Origin: an uncultured Sulfitobacter sp.
GTDB lineage: Bacteria; Pseudomonadota; Alphaproteobacteria; Rhodobacterales; Rhodobacteraceae
Direction of reading: 5' to 3'
Assembly (NCBI GenBank): GCA_937923365.1
Contig: CALAIJ010000173.1
Span: forward strand, 1 to 6,982
Length of the DNA stretch: 6,982 nucleotides
Part shown: positions 1-6,544 of the stretch, one piece after another
Layout of the letters: every line of letters starts with the position of its first letter
Numbering within the stretch: position 1 is the stretch's first letter
The notes under the pieces: generated by a model
What the model saw: the letters and a program-made list of their open reading frames with translations, nothing else
What the model was told of the DNA's origin: nothing
The model's database searches: none
Made by a program: the position numbers and the translations under genes

Positions 1-2
1 TG

Positions 3-677
3 TTCTTGCTGCTGGAGGCTGAGCCGGAAGGCGACCAGATCAATCCGGTCCTGCTGGAAGACGCCCATGTGTTGGTCTTTGACCGGGCGGCGCGACTGGC
101 GGCTTATGTAGGCAAGCCCGCTCCATATGTGGCCCTCTCAGGGCGGGCGATTGCCTCCATGCTGGAAGGGCAGCCACTTGGGCTCGCGATCAATCTGGGC
201 GTGGCCCCGTCCGAGATCATCTTGCCGCCCGAGGCGTTGGAATGGCTGCGCGACACGTTGGATCACGCCCCCGCGCAGGTGGAGGCGCGGATTGAGGCCG
301 TCTTGCCGCCCAAAGGCCTGCCCGAAACCCTGATTGCCGCCATCGATGCCAAGCTGGCCACTGCAACCGCGATGGCCGCAGGTGCTTTTCTGGTGGCCGT
401 GGCGTACCACGGCGGCGGGCGCGGGCATTTGCTGGCCTTCGTTGGCGCGATCCCGCGCGCGCAGGATGCGCTGGTGCGTGCGGCGTCCGAAGCGCTGACG
501 TTCTCGGGTGTGGAGGCGGGGGCCATGGACGTAGGCTTTTTCACGCCAAGTGATCCCGTAGTCGCAAAACTTGCCAAAGTGGGCCTGCGATTCGACTTGC
601 CGCAAGGCGAGGGATTGCAACAAACTCCACGCATGCCACCGGGGTCGGACCCGTCCAAACCGCCGATCTTGAAATAA
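3..677 (+). CDS. SseB family protein (5' end cut by window edge)
   Basis: The reading frame is already open at the left edge (Phe codon at 3-5, then three Leu codons), so the true start lies upstream and perhaps 30-50 residues are missing. The TTG at 6 should not be taken as the start. 224 residues are visible and the stop is TAA at 675-677. The first ~95 visible residues fit the SseB N-terminal domain, with the typical hydrophobic FLLLE strand, a DRAARLAAYVG segment and an INLGVAPSEIILPP stretch. From the PPKGLPE segment onward the protein fits the SseB C-terminal domain, ending in MDVGFF..SDP and GLRFDLP. The family was named after enhanced serine sensitivity in E. coli. Its biochemical role is unsettled and I infer none here. 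No signal peptide or membrane segment is visible, so it is probably cytosolic. Family assignment is by remembered resemblance and is fairly secure. Confidence 0.85.
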   Translation, partial: FLLLEAEPEGDQINPVLLEDAHVLVFDRAARLAAYVGKPAPYVALSGRAIASMLEGQPLGLAINLGVAPSEIILPPEALEWLRDTLDHAPAQVEARIEAVLPPKGLPETLIAAIDAKLATATAMAAGAFLVAVAYHGGGRGHLLAFVGAIPRAQDALVRAASEALTFSGVEAGAMDVGFFTPSDPVVAKLAKVGLRFDLPQGEGLQQTPRMPPGSDPSKPPILK

Positions 678-695
678 TCCGCGCCGTGACATAAC
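669..695 (+). promoter_or_regulatory. Candidate promoter of the YHS-rhodanese pair
   Basis: TTGAAA at 669-674 matches five of six bases of the -35 consensus. CATAAC at 690-695 matches four of six of the -10 and is preceded by an extended-minus-10 TG at 687-688. The spacer is only 15 bases. It overlaps the last codons of the SseB gene, and transcription would start near 702, giving a 5' leader of about 110 bases. This is the best pair I found in the intergenic region but it is weak. Read-through from the SseB gene is an alternative. Confidence 0.22.
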
Positions 696-745
696 GGGTG
701 TTCACGCAAAGGGGGGGCGTCTTTCACAAGCCCGCGAGGACCGGC

Positions 746-776
746 GCGGTGCAGGTGTAATCCACGCAAGCACCGC
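746..776 (+). other. Leader hairpin upstream of the YHS gene
   Basis: A perfect 7-base stem, GCGGTGC at 746-752 against GCACCGC at 770-776, encloses a 17-base loop. The loop can form a further 3-base inner stem (755-757 with 763-765). No T-run follows, so it is not a classical intrinsic terminator. It ends 24 bases before the Shine-Dalgarno sequence of the YHS gene and would lie in its 5' leader. It could stabilise the mRNA, act in regulation, be a weak terminator for the upstream gene, or be chance in GC-rich DNA. Confidence 0.3.
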
Positions 777-800
777 CTAGATTCAATCAACATCATCGCA

Positions 801-806
801 AAGGAG
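801..806 (+). promoter_or_regulatory. Ribosome binding site of the YHS gene
   Basis: AAGGAG at 801-806 is a near-perfect Shine-Dalgarno sequence placed 7 bases before the ATG at 814. It fixes that start firmly. It is the strongest ribosome binding site in the window and contrasts with the weak ones of the other genes whose starts are visible. Confidence 0.8.
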
Positions 807-813
807 CGCCCCC

Positions 814-1338
814 ATGAACCGATTTACCCTGACCATCGCCGCTGCCGCATCGGCACTTGCCTTTACCACTGCCGCCTTCGCCGGCGAGCAATATGTGGAC
901 AGCACTGGATTTGCCGCCTCGGGCTATGACGTTGTCGCCTATTTTGACCTGCCGCAAGTCGCTGTGGGCCAGTCCCAACCCGCTGCTGTTCCGGGTCAGG
1001 CGGCATATACCTCGGAATACAACGGCGCGACCTTTGCCTTTGCCAGTGCAGAGAACAAAGCGACCTTTGATGCTGATCCGGCCAAGTTTGCACCCCAGTA
1101 TGACGGCCACTGCGCCTATGGCGTGTCCAAAGGTGGCAAGGTCCCAGGCAACCCGAACCTGTGGCGGATTGTGGATGGCAAGCTCTACCTCAACATCACC
1201 AAGAACGTGGTGGGGTTCTGGGAAGAGGACATTCCGGGGAACATCACTCTTGCCCAGAACAATTGGGTTGGTATCGAAGCTGCGGATGCCTCTGATCGTG
1301 CGATCCCCAACTTCAGCAGTGCCGCACCGCTGAAATGA
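814..1338 (+). CDS. Exported YHS domain-containing protein
   Basis: 174 residues. Residues 1-23 form a Sec-type signal peptide: MNRFTLT, then a hydrophobic Ala/Leu-rich core, ending in AFA before Gly24. The mature protein of ~150 residues is expected in the periplasm. Landmarks of the exported YHS family are G-YDVVAYFD at 37-45, the NGATFAFASAENKATFDADPAKFAPQYDGHCAYGV block (about 70-104), W117RIVDGKLYLN and W136EEDIPG, with a final NNW. The conserved cysteine is Cys100 (TGC at 1111-1113). I recall that related families include selenocysteine members, with the thiol at or near this position. YHS domains occur in metal-handling proteins, but the function of this exported type is not established. 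A strong Shine-Dalgarno supports the start. The TGA stop overlaps the ATG of the next gene as ATGA, so the two genes should be co-transcribed and translationally coupled. Family call secure; function unknown. Confidence 0.9.
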   Translation: MNRFTLTIAAAASALAFTTAAFAGEQYVDSTGFAASGYDVVAYFDLPQVAVGQSQPAAVPGQAAYTSEYNGATFAFASAENKATFDADPAKFAPQYDGHCAYGVSKGGKVPGNPNLWRIVDGKLYLNITKNVVGFWEEDIPGNITLAQNNWVGIEAADASDRAIPNFSSAAPLK

Positions 1339-1838
1339 CGCAAGTTCCGGCGTCCCCTCCGCCGGAACGGCCCAAGGCCCCGTCGCGCATGTCGCGGCGG
1401 GGTTTTGTGCTGGGTGGGTCTGCCGTGGGTATCGCGGCGGCCTTTGGCGTCGGGCGCTGGTTCAATGTGACCGCATCTGCGGGCGAGGGCGGCGCGCTGA
1501 GCGTCGGTGACGCCCATGCGCGGGCCAAAGCGGGCAAGATCACCTTGGTTGATATTCGCAGGCCCGACGAATGGGCCCGCACAGGCGTGCCCGAAGCCGG
1601 CGTGCCCCTGGACATGCGCCGCCCTGATTTCACGGAAGCCTTGCTGGCGCAGGTGATGGGAGACAAGGATGCGGCCATCGCCCTTATTTGCGCCCGTGGC
1701 GTGCGATCGCGCGGCATGACGCGCAAGCTGGCCAAGGCCGGATTTACCCGCATCATTGATGTGCCCGAAGGGATGTTGGGCTCGGGCGCGGGGCCGGGGT
1801 GGCTGAAACAAGGGCTGCCCGTGGTCGCAGCAGACTGA
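1335..1838 (+). CDS. Tat-exported or membrane-anchored rhodanese-like protein
   Basis: 167 residues. A proline-rich start leads into S-R-R-G-F-V at residues 20-25, a good twin-arginine motif, followed by a Gly/Ala-rich hydrophobic segment to about residue 40. The folded domain should therefore cross the membrane by Tat, with or without signal cleavage. From ~54 to the end lies one rhodanese domain: VDIRRPDEWARTGV at 72-85, the active-site loop C119-A-R-G-V-R124-S in CxxxxR form, and the closing DVPEGMLGSGAGPGWLKQGLPV region. Rhodaneses carry a persulfide on this cysteine and move sulfane sulfur to acceptors; the substrate here is unknown. The start at 1335 overlaps the stop of the YHS gene as ATGA. 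Met19 (ATG at 1389), just ahead of the RR motif, is a possible alternative start giving 149 residues. The TGA stop at 1836-1838 is 3 bases from the opposing opgH stop. Function as a partner of the YHS protein is inferred from coupling only. Confidence 0.88.
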   Translation: MTQVPASPPPERPKAPSRMSRRGFVLGGSAVGIAAAFGVGRWFNVTASAGEGGALSVGDAHARAKAGKITLVDIRRPDEWARTGVPEAGVPLDMRRPDFTEALLAQVMGDKDAAIALICARGVRSRGMTRKLAKAGFTRIIDVPEGMLGSGAGPGWLKQGLPVVAAD

Positions 1839-1841
1839 GGC

Positions 1842-3722
1842 CTATTCCGCCGGAACCTTTGGACCTTCCAACAGACCTTTGAACAAGGCGCGTTCCTTTT
1901 TGGCACGCGTCACGATGCCCGGTTCGCGCAGGGTGTTGGGGCTGTCCATGCGCAGCCCCGCACGACGCGAGAAGTTTGCGCCCGACAGGGCGGACAGCGG
2001 CACGGCCATCACCAGACTGAACGCAATCGGGATAAGCCAGAGCGAGATCAGACCCGCAGCCAGACCCGCGACCAGCATCATGCCCAGAACCGTCTCGATC
2101 CAGTGGAACGCCAGCAAGGTGCGCAGCGGATAGCCGCGCGCATCGCGGCGCTGCGGCGACCATGGCTCCGAGCGGGTCAGGGCGGCGCGCACCACGGCTT
2201 TGGTCTGTTGGATCATCATGATCGGCGCATAAGCGATGGACAGGGCAACCTCGGTCAGGAAGGCCCCCAGAAACGCGCGGTGCCCGCCAAAGGCACGGGT
2301 GGCGGCAGGTCGGGCGGCGATGATGGCTGCACCCGCGATCTTGGGTGTCAGCAGCATGGCGTACATGATCACCAGAAAGACGGCGCTGTCGATATGGCTC
2401 ATCGCGGGGGGCCAGTCGGGGAACAGGGGGTTTGTCTCGTTGAAATAGTGGATGACATTGGTCTCTGCATCCTTGCCCAGCAACGACCAGAAGATCAGCA
2501 GCACGAACCATGCAGGGCTGAGCAGATAGGCAACCGCCCCATGCAGTAGATGAAAGCGGCTGACGGGATGCAGCCCGGCAGTGCCCAAAAGCCGCAGGTG
2601 TTGCAAATTGCCACGGCACCAGCGGCGGTCGCGCAGCGTGTAGTCGATCAGGGTTGCGGGCGTTTCCTCGTAACTGCCGGAAACGCGCGGCAAAAACCGC
2701 ACGCCCCAACCTGCGCGGCGCAACAGCCCCGCTTCGACAAAATCGTGGCTCAGGATCAGGTCACCACGTTTGCTAAGCCGTGGCAGCCCCGCGCTTTGGG
2801 CAAAGGCGCGGGTGCGGATGATGGCGTTGTGGCCCCAATAGTTGCCTTCCGAACGCGCCCAAAGTGCTAGCCCTTCGGCCAGCAGCCAGCCGTAAGCGAT
2901 GTTGGAAAACTGCTGGAGGCGGGCAAAAACCGACCGTGCACCAATCAGCACGGGGAACGTCTGGATCAGACCCGCATCAGGATCGCGGGACAATTCGGAG
3001 GCCAGCCGCTCAATCGCGCGACCTGTCATCAGGCTGTCGGCGTCCAGCACCAGCATCGCCTCGAAATCTGCGCCCCAGCCGTTGATCCAGTCTACAAGGT
3101 TGCCGACCTTCTTGTCGGTATTGGCGGCGCGCCTGCGGTAGAACACCCGAATGCCGGGGGGGGCTGTGCTCTGTAACTGGCGAAAGGCCTGCCATTCCTG
3201 GTCTGCAATTGCGTCATCCCGAGTGTCAGACAGAACAAACAGCGTGTAGCTGTGCGCGCCGCTGCGCTGCGCAAGGTCATCCAGCATCGCGGCGGCATTG
3301 CCAAAGACATCCCAGGGCACTTCGTTATAGATCGGCACCAAGAGGGCAACGTCGATCGGTGCCGCGTCTTGATGTGTGCGGGCGTCATGGGCCTCGCGCG
3401 CCAGCAGTCCGGCGACTGCCACACCCACTGTGCTGACCGACAGGGTGACCCAAACGAAAGTGGCCCCGATCATGGTCAGCAATGCCCACTCCAGCCCGGT
3501 CATGCCGCTGCCTGCCAGCCACCCATAAAGGCCGTAGATCAGGAAAGCTGTGCCAATCAGCGCAGGGCCAAAGACCGCCAGACGCCAGCCTGACGACTGC
3601 TTTGCTGGTGTGGTATGGCGTTCTGTGGGGGCTTGCGCGAAATCCTGCGCCTGCATGGACAGCGGCGCGCGGGGCGGCATCGCCTGAAGCACAGGGGCCT
3701 TGTTGGGTGTCTGGACGGTCAT
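1842..3722 (-). CDS. opgH: Glucans biosynthesis glucosyltransferase OpgH (MdoH)
   Basis: 626 residues. OpgH is an inner-membrane GT2 glucosyltransferase that polymerises the beta-1,2-linked OPG backbone from UDP-glucose and passes it to the periplasm. Visible GT2 landmarks: LLVPIYNE (~127-134), SDTRDD (~165-170), the metal-binding DADS (227-230), SHDFVEA (~325-331) with the likely catalytic acid, and RRWCRGN (~366-372), the (Q/R)xxRW-type site. Hydrophobic segments lie at ~46-66 and ~78-108 before the catalytic domain and at ~394-416, 446-468, 485-505 and 541-577 after it. I chose the ATG at 3722 because it overlaps the TGA of the opgG-like gene as ATGA. An in-frame GTG at 3746 would add 8 residues but lies deeper in that gene. 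E. coli OpgH is about 847 residues; this one lacks most of the long cytosolic N-terminal tail. TAG stop at 1844-1842. The assignment is secure; product size and ring form cannot be read from sequence. Confidence 0.95.
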   Translation of the reverse strand: MTVQTPNKAPVLQAMPPRAPLSMQAQDFAQAPTERHTTPAKQSSGWRLAVFGPALIGTAFLIYGLYGWLAGSGMTGLEWALLTMIGATFVWVTLSVSTVGVAVAGLLAREAHDARTHQDAAPIDVALLVPIYNEVPWDVFGNAAAMLDDLAQRSGAHSYTLFVLSDTRDDAIADQEWQAFRQLQSTAPPGIRVFYRRRAANTDKKVGNLVDWINGWGADFEAMLVLDADSLMTGRAIERLASELSRDPDAGLIQTFPVLIGARSVFARLQQFSNIAYGWLLAEGLALWARSEGNYWGHNAIIRTRAFAQSAGLPRLSKRGDLILSHDFVEAGLLRRAGWGVRFLPRVSGSYEETPATLIDYTLRDRRWCRGNLQHLRLLGTAGLHPVSRFHLLHGAVAYLLSPAWFVLLIFWSLLGKDAETNVIHYFNETNPLFPDWPPAMSHIDSAVFLVIMYAMLLTPKIAGAAIIAARPAATRAFGGHRAFLGAFLTEVALSIAYAPIMMIQQTKAVVRAALTRSEPWSPQRRDARGYPLRTLLAFHWIETVLGMMLVAGLAAGLISLWLIPIAFSLVMAVPLSALSGANFSRRAGLRMDSPNTLREPGIVTRAKKERALFKGLLEGPKVPAE

Positions 3723-5251
3723 GCTTTGGTCCAACGATACAGCCACACTTCGCTAAGGGGGGCACCCTTCAGGCGCAGTTGTGCCCGAAACTCGGCCAAA
3801 GAGGCGTCGCCGGGTTTGAAGGTAAACGCCAGACGCGGGCCATTGGTTTCAGGGTTGCGTTGCAGAATGCCGGAGGTGAGGGTGCCTGCACTGGCGCGCA
3901 GCAGAATTTCGACCTCGCCCAGATCCTCGGGCACATCGGCGCTATCCGCAAAATCGATGACGATGACCTCGCCGCCTTCGGGCCGGCCTCCCATCGCAGT
4001 GTTCAACACTTTGACGGGCATGTCCGCCGTTTCGGGTGTAGGCTGCGCGCCCCAATGCATCGCATAGCTGAACTGATGCGATTGCCCCGCCTTGATCGAT
4101 GTGGCGGGTCGCCAGTAAGCGACGATGTTGTCGTAGATTTCCAGATCGGCAGGGATTTCCACAAGCGTGACAGAGCCCGCGCCCCACGCCTCGCCCGGCG
4201 TGATCCAGACGCCGGGACGTTTGTGGTAGAGCGCTTCAAGATCGTTGAAGTCCGAGTATTTGCGTTTGCGCTGCATCAGGCCAAACCCGCGCGGGTTATT
4301 GTCGCCAAAGGCACTGATCTGCAACCGCGTAGGGTTCGCCAAGGGTCGCCAGATTACCTCGCCTGCGCCATTGTGGATCAGCACGCCATCGCTGTCATGT
4401 ACCGCAGGGCGGAAGTCGGAGAACCGCTGCCGCATGGTGTCGTCGAACAGGAACATGGAGGTGAGCGGCGCGAGACCGAGATGCGTCAGCTCCGTACGTG
4501 CGAAAATCTGCGCGGAGACCTGCATCTCCAGCACGTCGCCGGGACGGATTTCAAAGCGATACGCACCTGTGACCGAAGGGCTATCAAGCAGCGCATACAC
4601 TACTTGGGTGTCGCTGCCCGGCTGGGGCGCCTCAAGCCAGAAATCGGTGAAGTCGGGGAATTCCTCTCCCATGGGATCGGCCGTTTTCAGCGCCAGACCG
4701 CGCGCGGACAACCCGTAAATTTCCCCCACCCCGTGTCCGCGAAGATAGCTGGCACCCTGGAACACGGCGTACTCTTGAAAGATGCCCTTCTTTTCCAGCT
4801 CGGTGCGAAGGCGAAAGCCGGAGTAGCCAAGGCTGTCGTCCAGAGGGATGTCAGGGAATTTATCTGTCTTATCAAACAGATAAAAGTCGTAGTTGATCCG
4901 GCGGGCCTGACCGTCTTCGACCACATTCAGATGCACGGCTTGCGGAAAGTAGAGCCCCGCATGAAACACGTCCACACGTTGCGGGCGGTCCGTGTCGCGC
5001 CACAGCGCATTGCGGGTATCAAACCACAGTTTGCGGTATTCGTCATAGGTCAGGTTAAGCCATGCATCCGGCACTTGCGCACGGCGCTTATAGGGCAACG
5101 TGGCCAGAATGCGGGCGCGTTCCGCAAGGATATCCCTGTCAAAAGGCGTGGCAACATCGGCGAGGGTCATGCCCTTGGTTCCGGCAGAGCCGCGCGCGGG
5201 CAGCGCCGTAGCGGCGGCAAGCACCGACAGGAAGGTGCGGCGATCCATCAT
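3719..5251 (-). CDS. opgG: Periplasmic glucan biosynthesis protein, OpgG/OpgD family (MdoG), Tat-exported
   Basis: 510 residues, matching E. coli OpgG (511). The N-terminus reads M-M-D-R-R-T-F-L-S followed by an Ala/Leu core, a twin-arginine signal as in E. coli OpgD rather than OpgG; the mature protein acts in the periplasm. Family landmarks: AGLYFPQAVHLNVV (98-111), FQGASYLR (164-171), YGLSARGLA (179-187), ALLDSPSVTGAYRFEI (220-235), PLTSMFLFDD (262-271), the acidic HDSDG (285-289), WRPLANP (301-307), NPRGFGLMQR (319-328) and DNIVAYWRP (374-382). These proteins are needed for OPG backbone formation. I recall that OpgD/OpgG members have been shown to act on beta-1,2-glucan as glycoside hydrolases or transglycosylases, so trimming or cyclisation is plausible here. 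The ATG at 5251 overlaps the opgC stop as ATGATG; a second ATG follows at 5248. A weak AAGG lies 8 bases upstream. The stop overlaps the opgH start. Whether it is orthologous to opgG or opgD is open. Confidence 0.93.
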   Translation of the reverse strand: MMDRRTFLSVLAAATALPARGSAGTKGMTLADVATPFDRDILAERARILATLPYKRRAQVPDAWLNLTYDEYRKLWFDTRNALWRDTDRPQRVDVFHAGLYFPQAVHLNVVEDGQARRINYDFYLFDKTDKFPDIPLDDSLGYSGFRLRTELEKKGIFQEYAVFQGASYLRGHGVGEIYGLSARGLALKTADPMGEEFPDFTDFWLEAPQPGSDTQVVYALLDSPSVTGAYRFEIRPGDVLEMQVSAQIFARTELTHLGLAPLTSMFLFDDTMRQRFSDFRPAVHDSDGVLIHNGAGEVIWRPLANPTRLQISAFGDNNPRGFGLMQRKRKYSDFNDLEALYHKRPGVWITPGEAWGAGSVTLVEIPADLEIYDNIVAYWRPATSIKAGQSHQFSYAMHWGAQPTPETADMPVKVLNTAMGGRPEGGEVIVIDFADSADVPEDLGEVEILLRASAGTLTSGILQRNPETNGPRLAFTFKPGDASLAEFRAQLRLKGAPLSEVWLYRWTKA

Positions 5252-6501
5252 GATGCAGGCCTTGCGCGCCACGGCTGGGTTTTGAACCAGCCCGCGCCAT
5301 AGGCCGTTGCCACAAGGACAGCCGCGCCTGCAAAGTTCACCAGCAGCGTGGTTGCCACGTCGCGGCCCATCACGTCCATCGCAAACCCCATGACGCGCGC
5401 TGTGAACATGGAGACGACGAAGACCGCGAGCGATTGTTGTCCAACCTTCAGGATGATTGCCAGAGTGCGCTGCCAAATGCGCGCCAAAGCGCCGGAGCCT
5501 TGGGCCAAAAGCCGCGCACCTTTGTCACCTGCAGCAACCCACGCCAAATAGGCCAGAGCGAGAAAATGCACATATCGCAGAACGCCGAAATCAGATTTGT
5601 TGATCAACGCTTTGTACTCGGTGCGCCATTCGCGGGCCCACTCAAGCCCGAACTCGCGCACGCCGATATTGCTGAGCGGGATGTTGATCAGCACAATCGC
5701 GGCGGCAATCAAGATCAGACCCGTCGTCACAGGCGGTTTTGGCAGCCAACCCCGCATGAAGGCAAAACCGGTAAAGAAGACAAGCTGCCAGCCGAAAGGA
5801 TTGAAGAACCATTGACGATCAGTCCAGGGTTCTGCTGGAAATTCAAGGTGGTATGCGCCCATGTTGATGCTTTGCATGAAGGCGTCCTGCGCCATCAGCC
5901 AGACGATCCCAACGAAGCCCGCCACAAACCAAAGGCTGTACCGGCTAAGCCACATGATCACCGGCATCAGACACAGCACCACCATATACATCGGCAGGAT
6001 GTCGAAGTAGTTGGGCACGTAACGCAGGGTCATAAAGCTCAGCAGAATGTCCGGATTGTCCCATTTGTCACTCTCAACAAAGATCATCCAGAGGTTCAGC
6101 TGACCCCAATAGTTGCGCCCCGTTATGTCTAGATCCGTCAGGTAAACGGTCATCGCAAGCGTCGCAAAGAACAGCCCCACATGCGCCCAATAGACCTGCC
6201 AGACGCGGAACGCCACGCGGGCTGTGCCCAATAGCCATCCCGCCCGATCAAACGTCATTCCGAAGGCAATCGCGCTGGCCATGCCAGAACAGAACACAAA
6301 TATCTCTGTGGCGTCCGAAAACCCCCAGCGTGCGGGAATCCACGAGGTCAGAAAGTTGCCCGGCGTATGGGCGATCAGAATGATGAACATGGCAATGCCA
6401 CGGAAGAAATCCAGCCGCAGGTCCCGCACACGTCCAGAGGCAGACGCACCAAGGGCGGTCACCGGACGCGAAGGGATATGATCGGTTGTGGCAGCAGTCA
6501 T
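5248..6501 (-). CDS. opgC: OpgC-type glucan succinyltransferase (multi-pass membrane acyltransferase)
   Basis: 417 residues with about ten hydrophobic segments, including roughly 36-56, 65-85, 98-120, 168-186, 190-208, 237-250, 258-276, 307-324, 343-372 and 385-405. Near the N-terminus RDLRLDFFRG (26-35) followed by IAH (His45) is the typical opening of OpgC and the wider acyltransferase-3-like membrane families, where the histidine is thought to be catalytic. Other marks are FSDATEIFVFCSG (61-73), FNPFGWQLVFFTGF (233-246) and GQQSLAVFVVS (354-364). In Rhodobacter sphaeroides OpgC adds succinyl residues to OPGs; succinate as the donor group here is inferred from that family. It is the first gene of the operon, and its TGA overlaps the ATG of the opgG-like gene. 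The ATG at 6501 has no clear Shine-Dalgarno, but the N-terminal length before RDLRLDF fits. The family is firm, the exact acyl group less so. Confidence 0.9.
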   Translation of the reverse strand: MTAATTDHIPSRPVTALGASASGRVRDLRLDFFRGIAMFIILIAHTPGNFLTSWIPARWGFSDATEIFVFCSGMASAIAFGMTFDRAGWLLGTARVAFRVWQVYWAHVGLFFATLAMTVYLTDLDITGRNYWGQLNLWMIFVESDKWDNPDILLSFMTLRYVPNYFDILPMYMVVLCLMPVIMWLSRYSLWFVAGFVGIVWLMAQDAFMQSINMGAYHLEFPAEPWTDRQWFFNPFGWQLVFFTGFAFMRGWLPKPPVTTGLILIAAAIVLINIPLSNIGVREFGLEWAREWRTEYKALINKSDFGVLRYVHFLALAYLAWVAAGDKGARLLAQGSGALARIWQRTLAIILKVGQQSLAVFVVSMFTARVMGFAMDVMGRDVATTLLVNFAGAAVLVATAYGAGWFKTQPWRARPAS

Positions 6502-6544
6502 ATGTCGGTCAATTCGGGCTCAAATCCACATGTGTTTCGATTGC

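Noticed and set aside
703..769. Direct repeat CACGCAA at 703-709 and 763-769, 60 bases apart, and a G7 run at 711-717
   Set aside because: A 7-base repeat and a homopolymer run are too weak to propose as binding sites or slippage control without comparative data.
263..796. - strand open frames (263-796, 138-692) opposite the SseB gene
   Set aside because: Both are antisense to a clear SseB-family frame and show no domain or ribosome binding site.
1313..1906. - strand open frame spanning the rhodanese gene
   Set aside because: Antisense to the rhodanese frame, which has a Tat signal and an intact active-site loop; the shadow has no recognisable features.
1753..2709. 318-codon open frame on the - strand in a different frame from opgH
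   Set aside because: It overlaps the strongly conserved OpgH frame and the rhodanese 3' end; rich in Arg, Pro and Ala with no recognisable domain.
3723..3746. GTG start adding 8 residues to OpgH
   Set aside because: It gives a longer overlap with the opgG-like gene and no better ribosome binding site; the ATG overlapping the stop is preferred.
3482..5302. 606-codon open frame on the + strand
   Set aside because: It lies antisense across opgH and the opgG-like gene, whose products are well-recognised full-length family members. Its translation resembles no family I know and its composition is that of a complementary-frame shadow in GC-rich coding DNA.
5252..5476. 75-residue N-terminal extension of the opgG-like gene
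   Set aside because: It runs inside the opgC 3' end, has no family resemblance, and would place the obvious twin-arginine signal internally. The ATGA-coupled start at 5251 is much better.
5434..6132. 232-codon + strand open frame opposite opgC
   Set aside because: Antisense shadow of a membrane protein gene; its His/Gln-rich translation is what the complement of hydrophobic codons gives.
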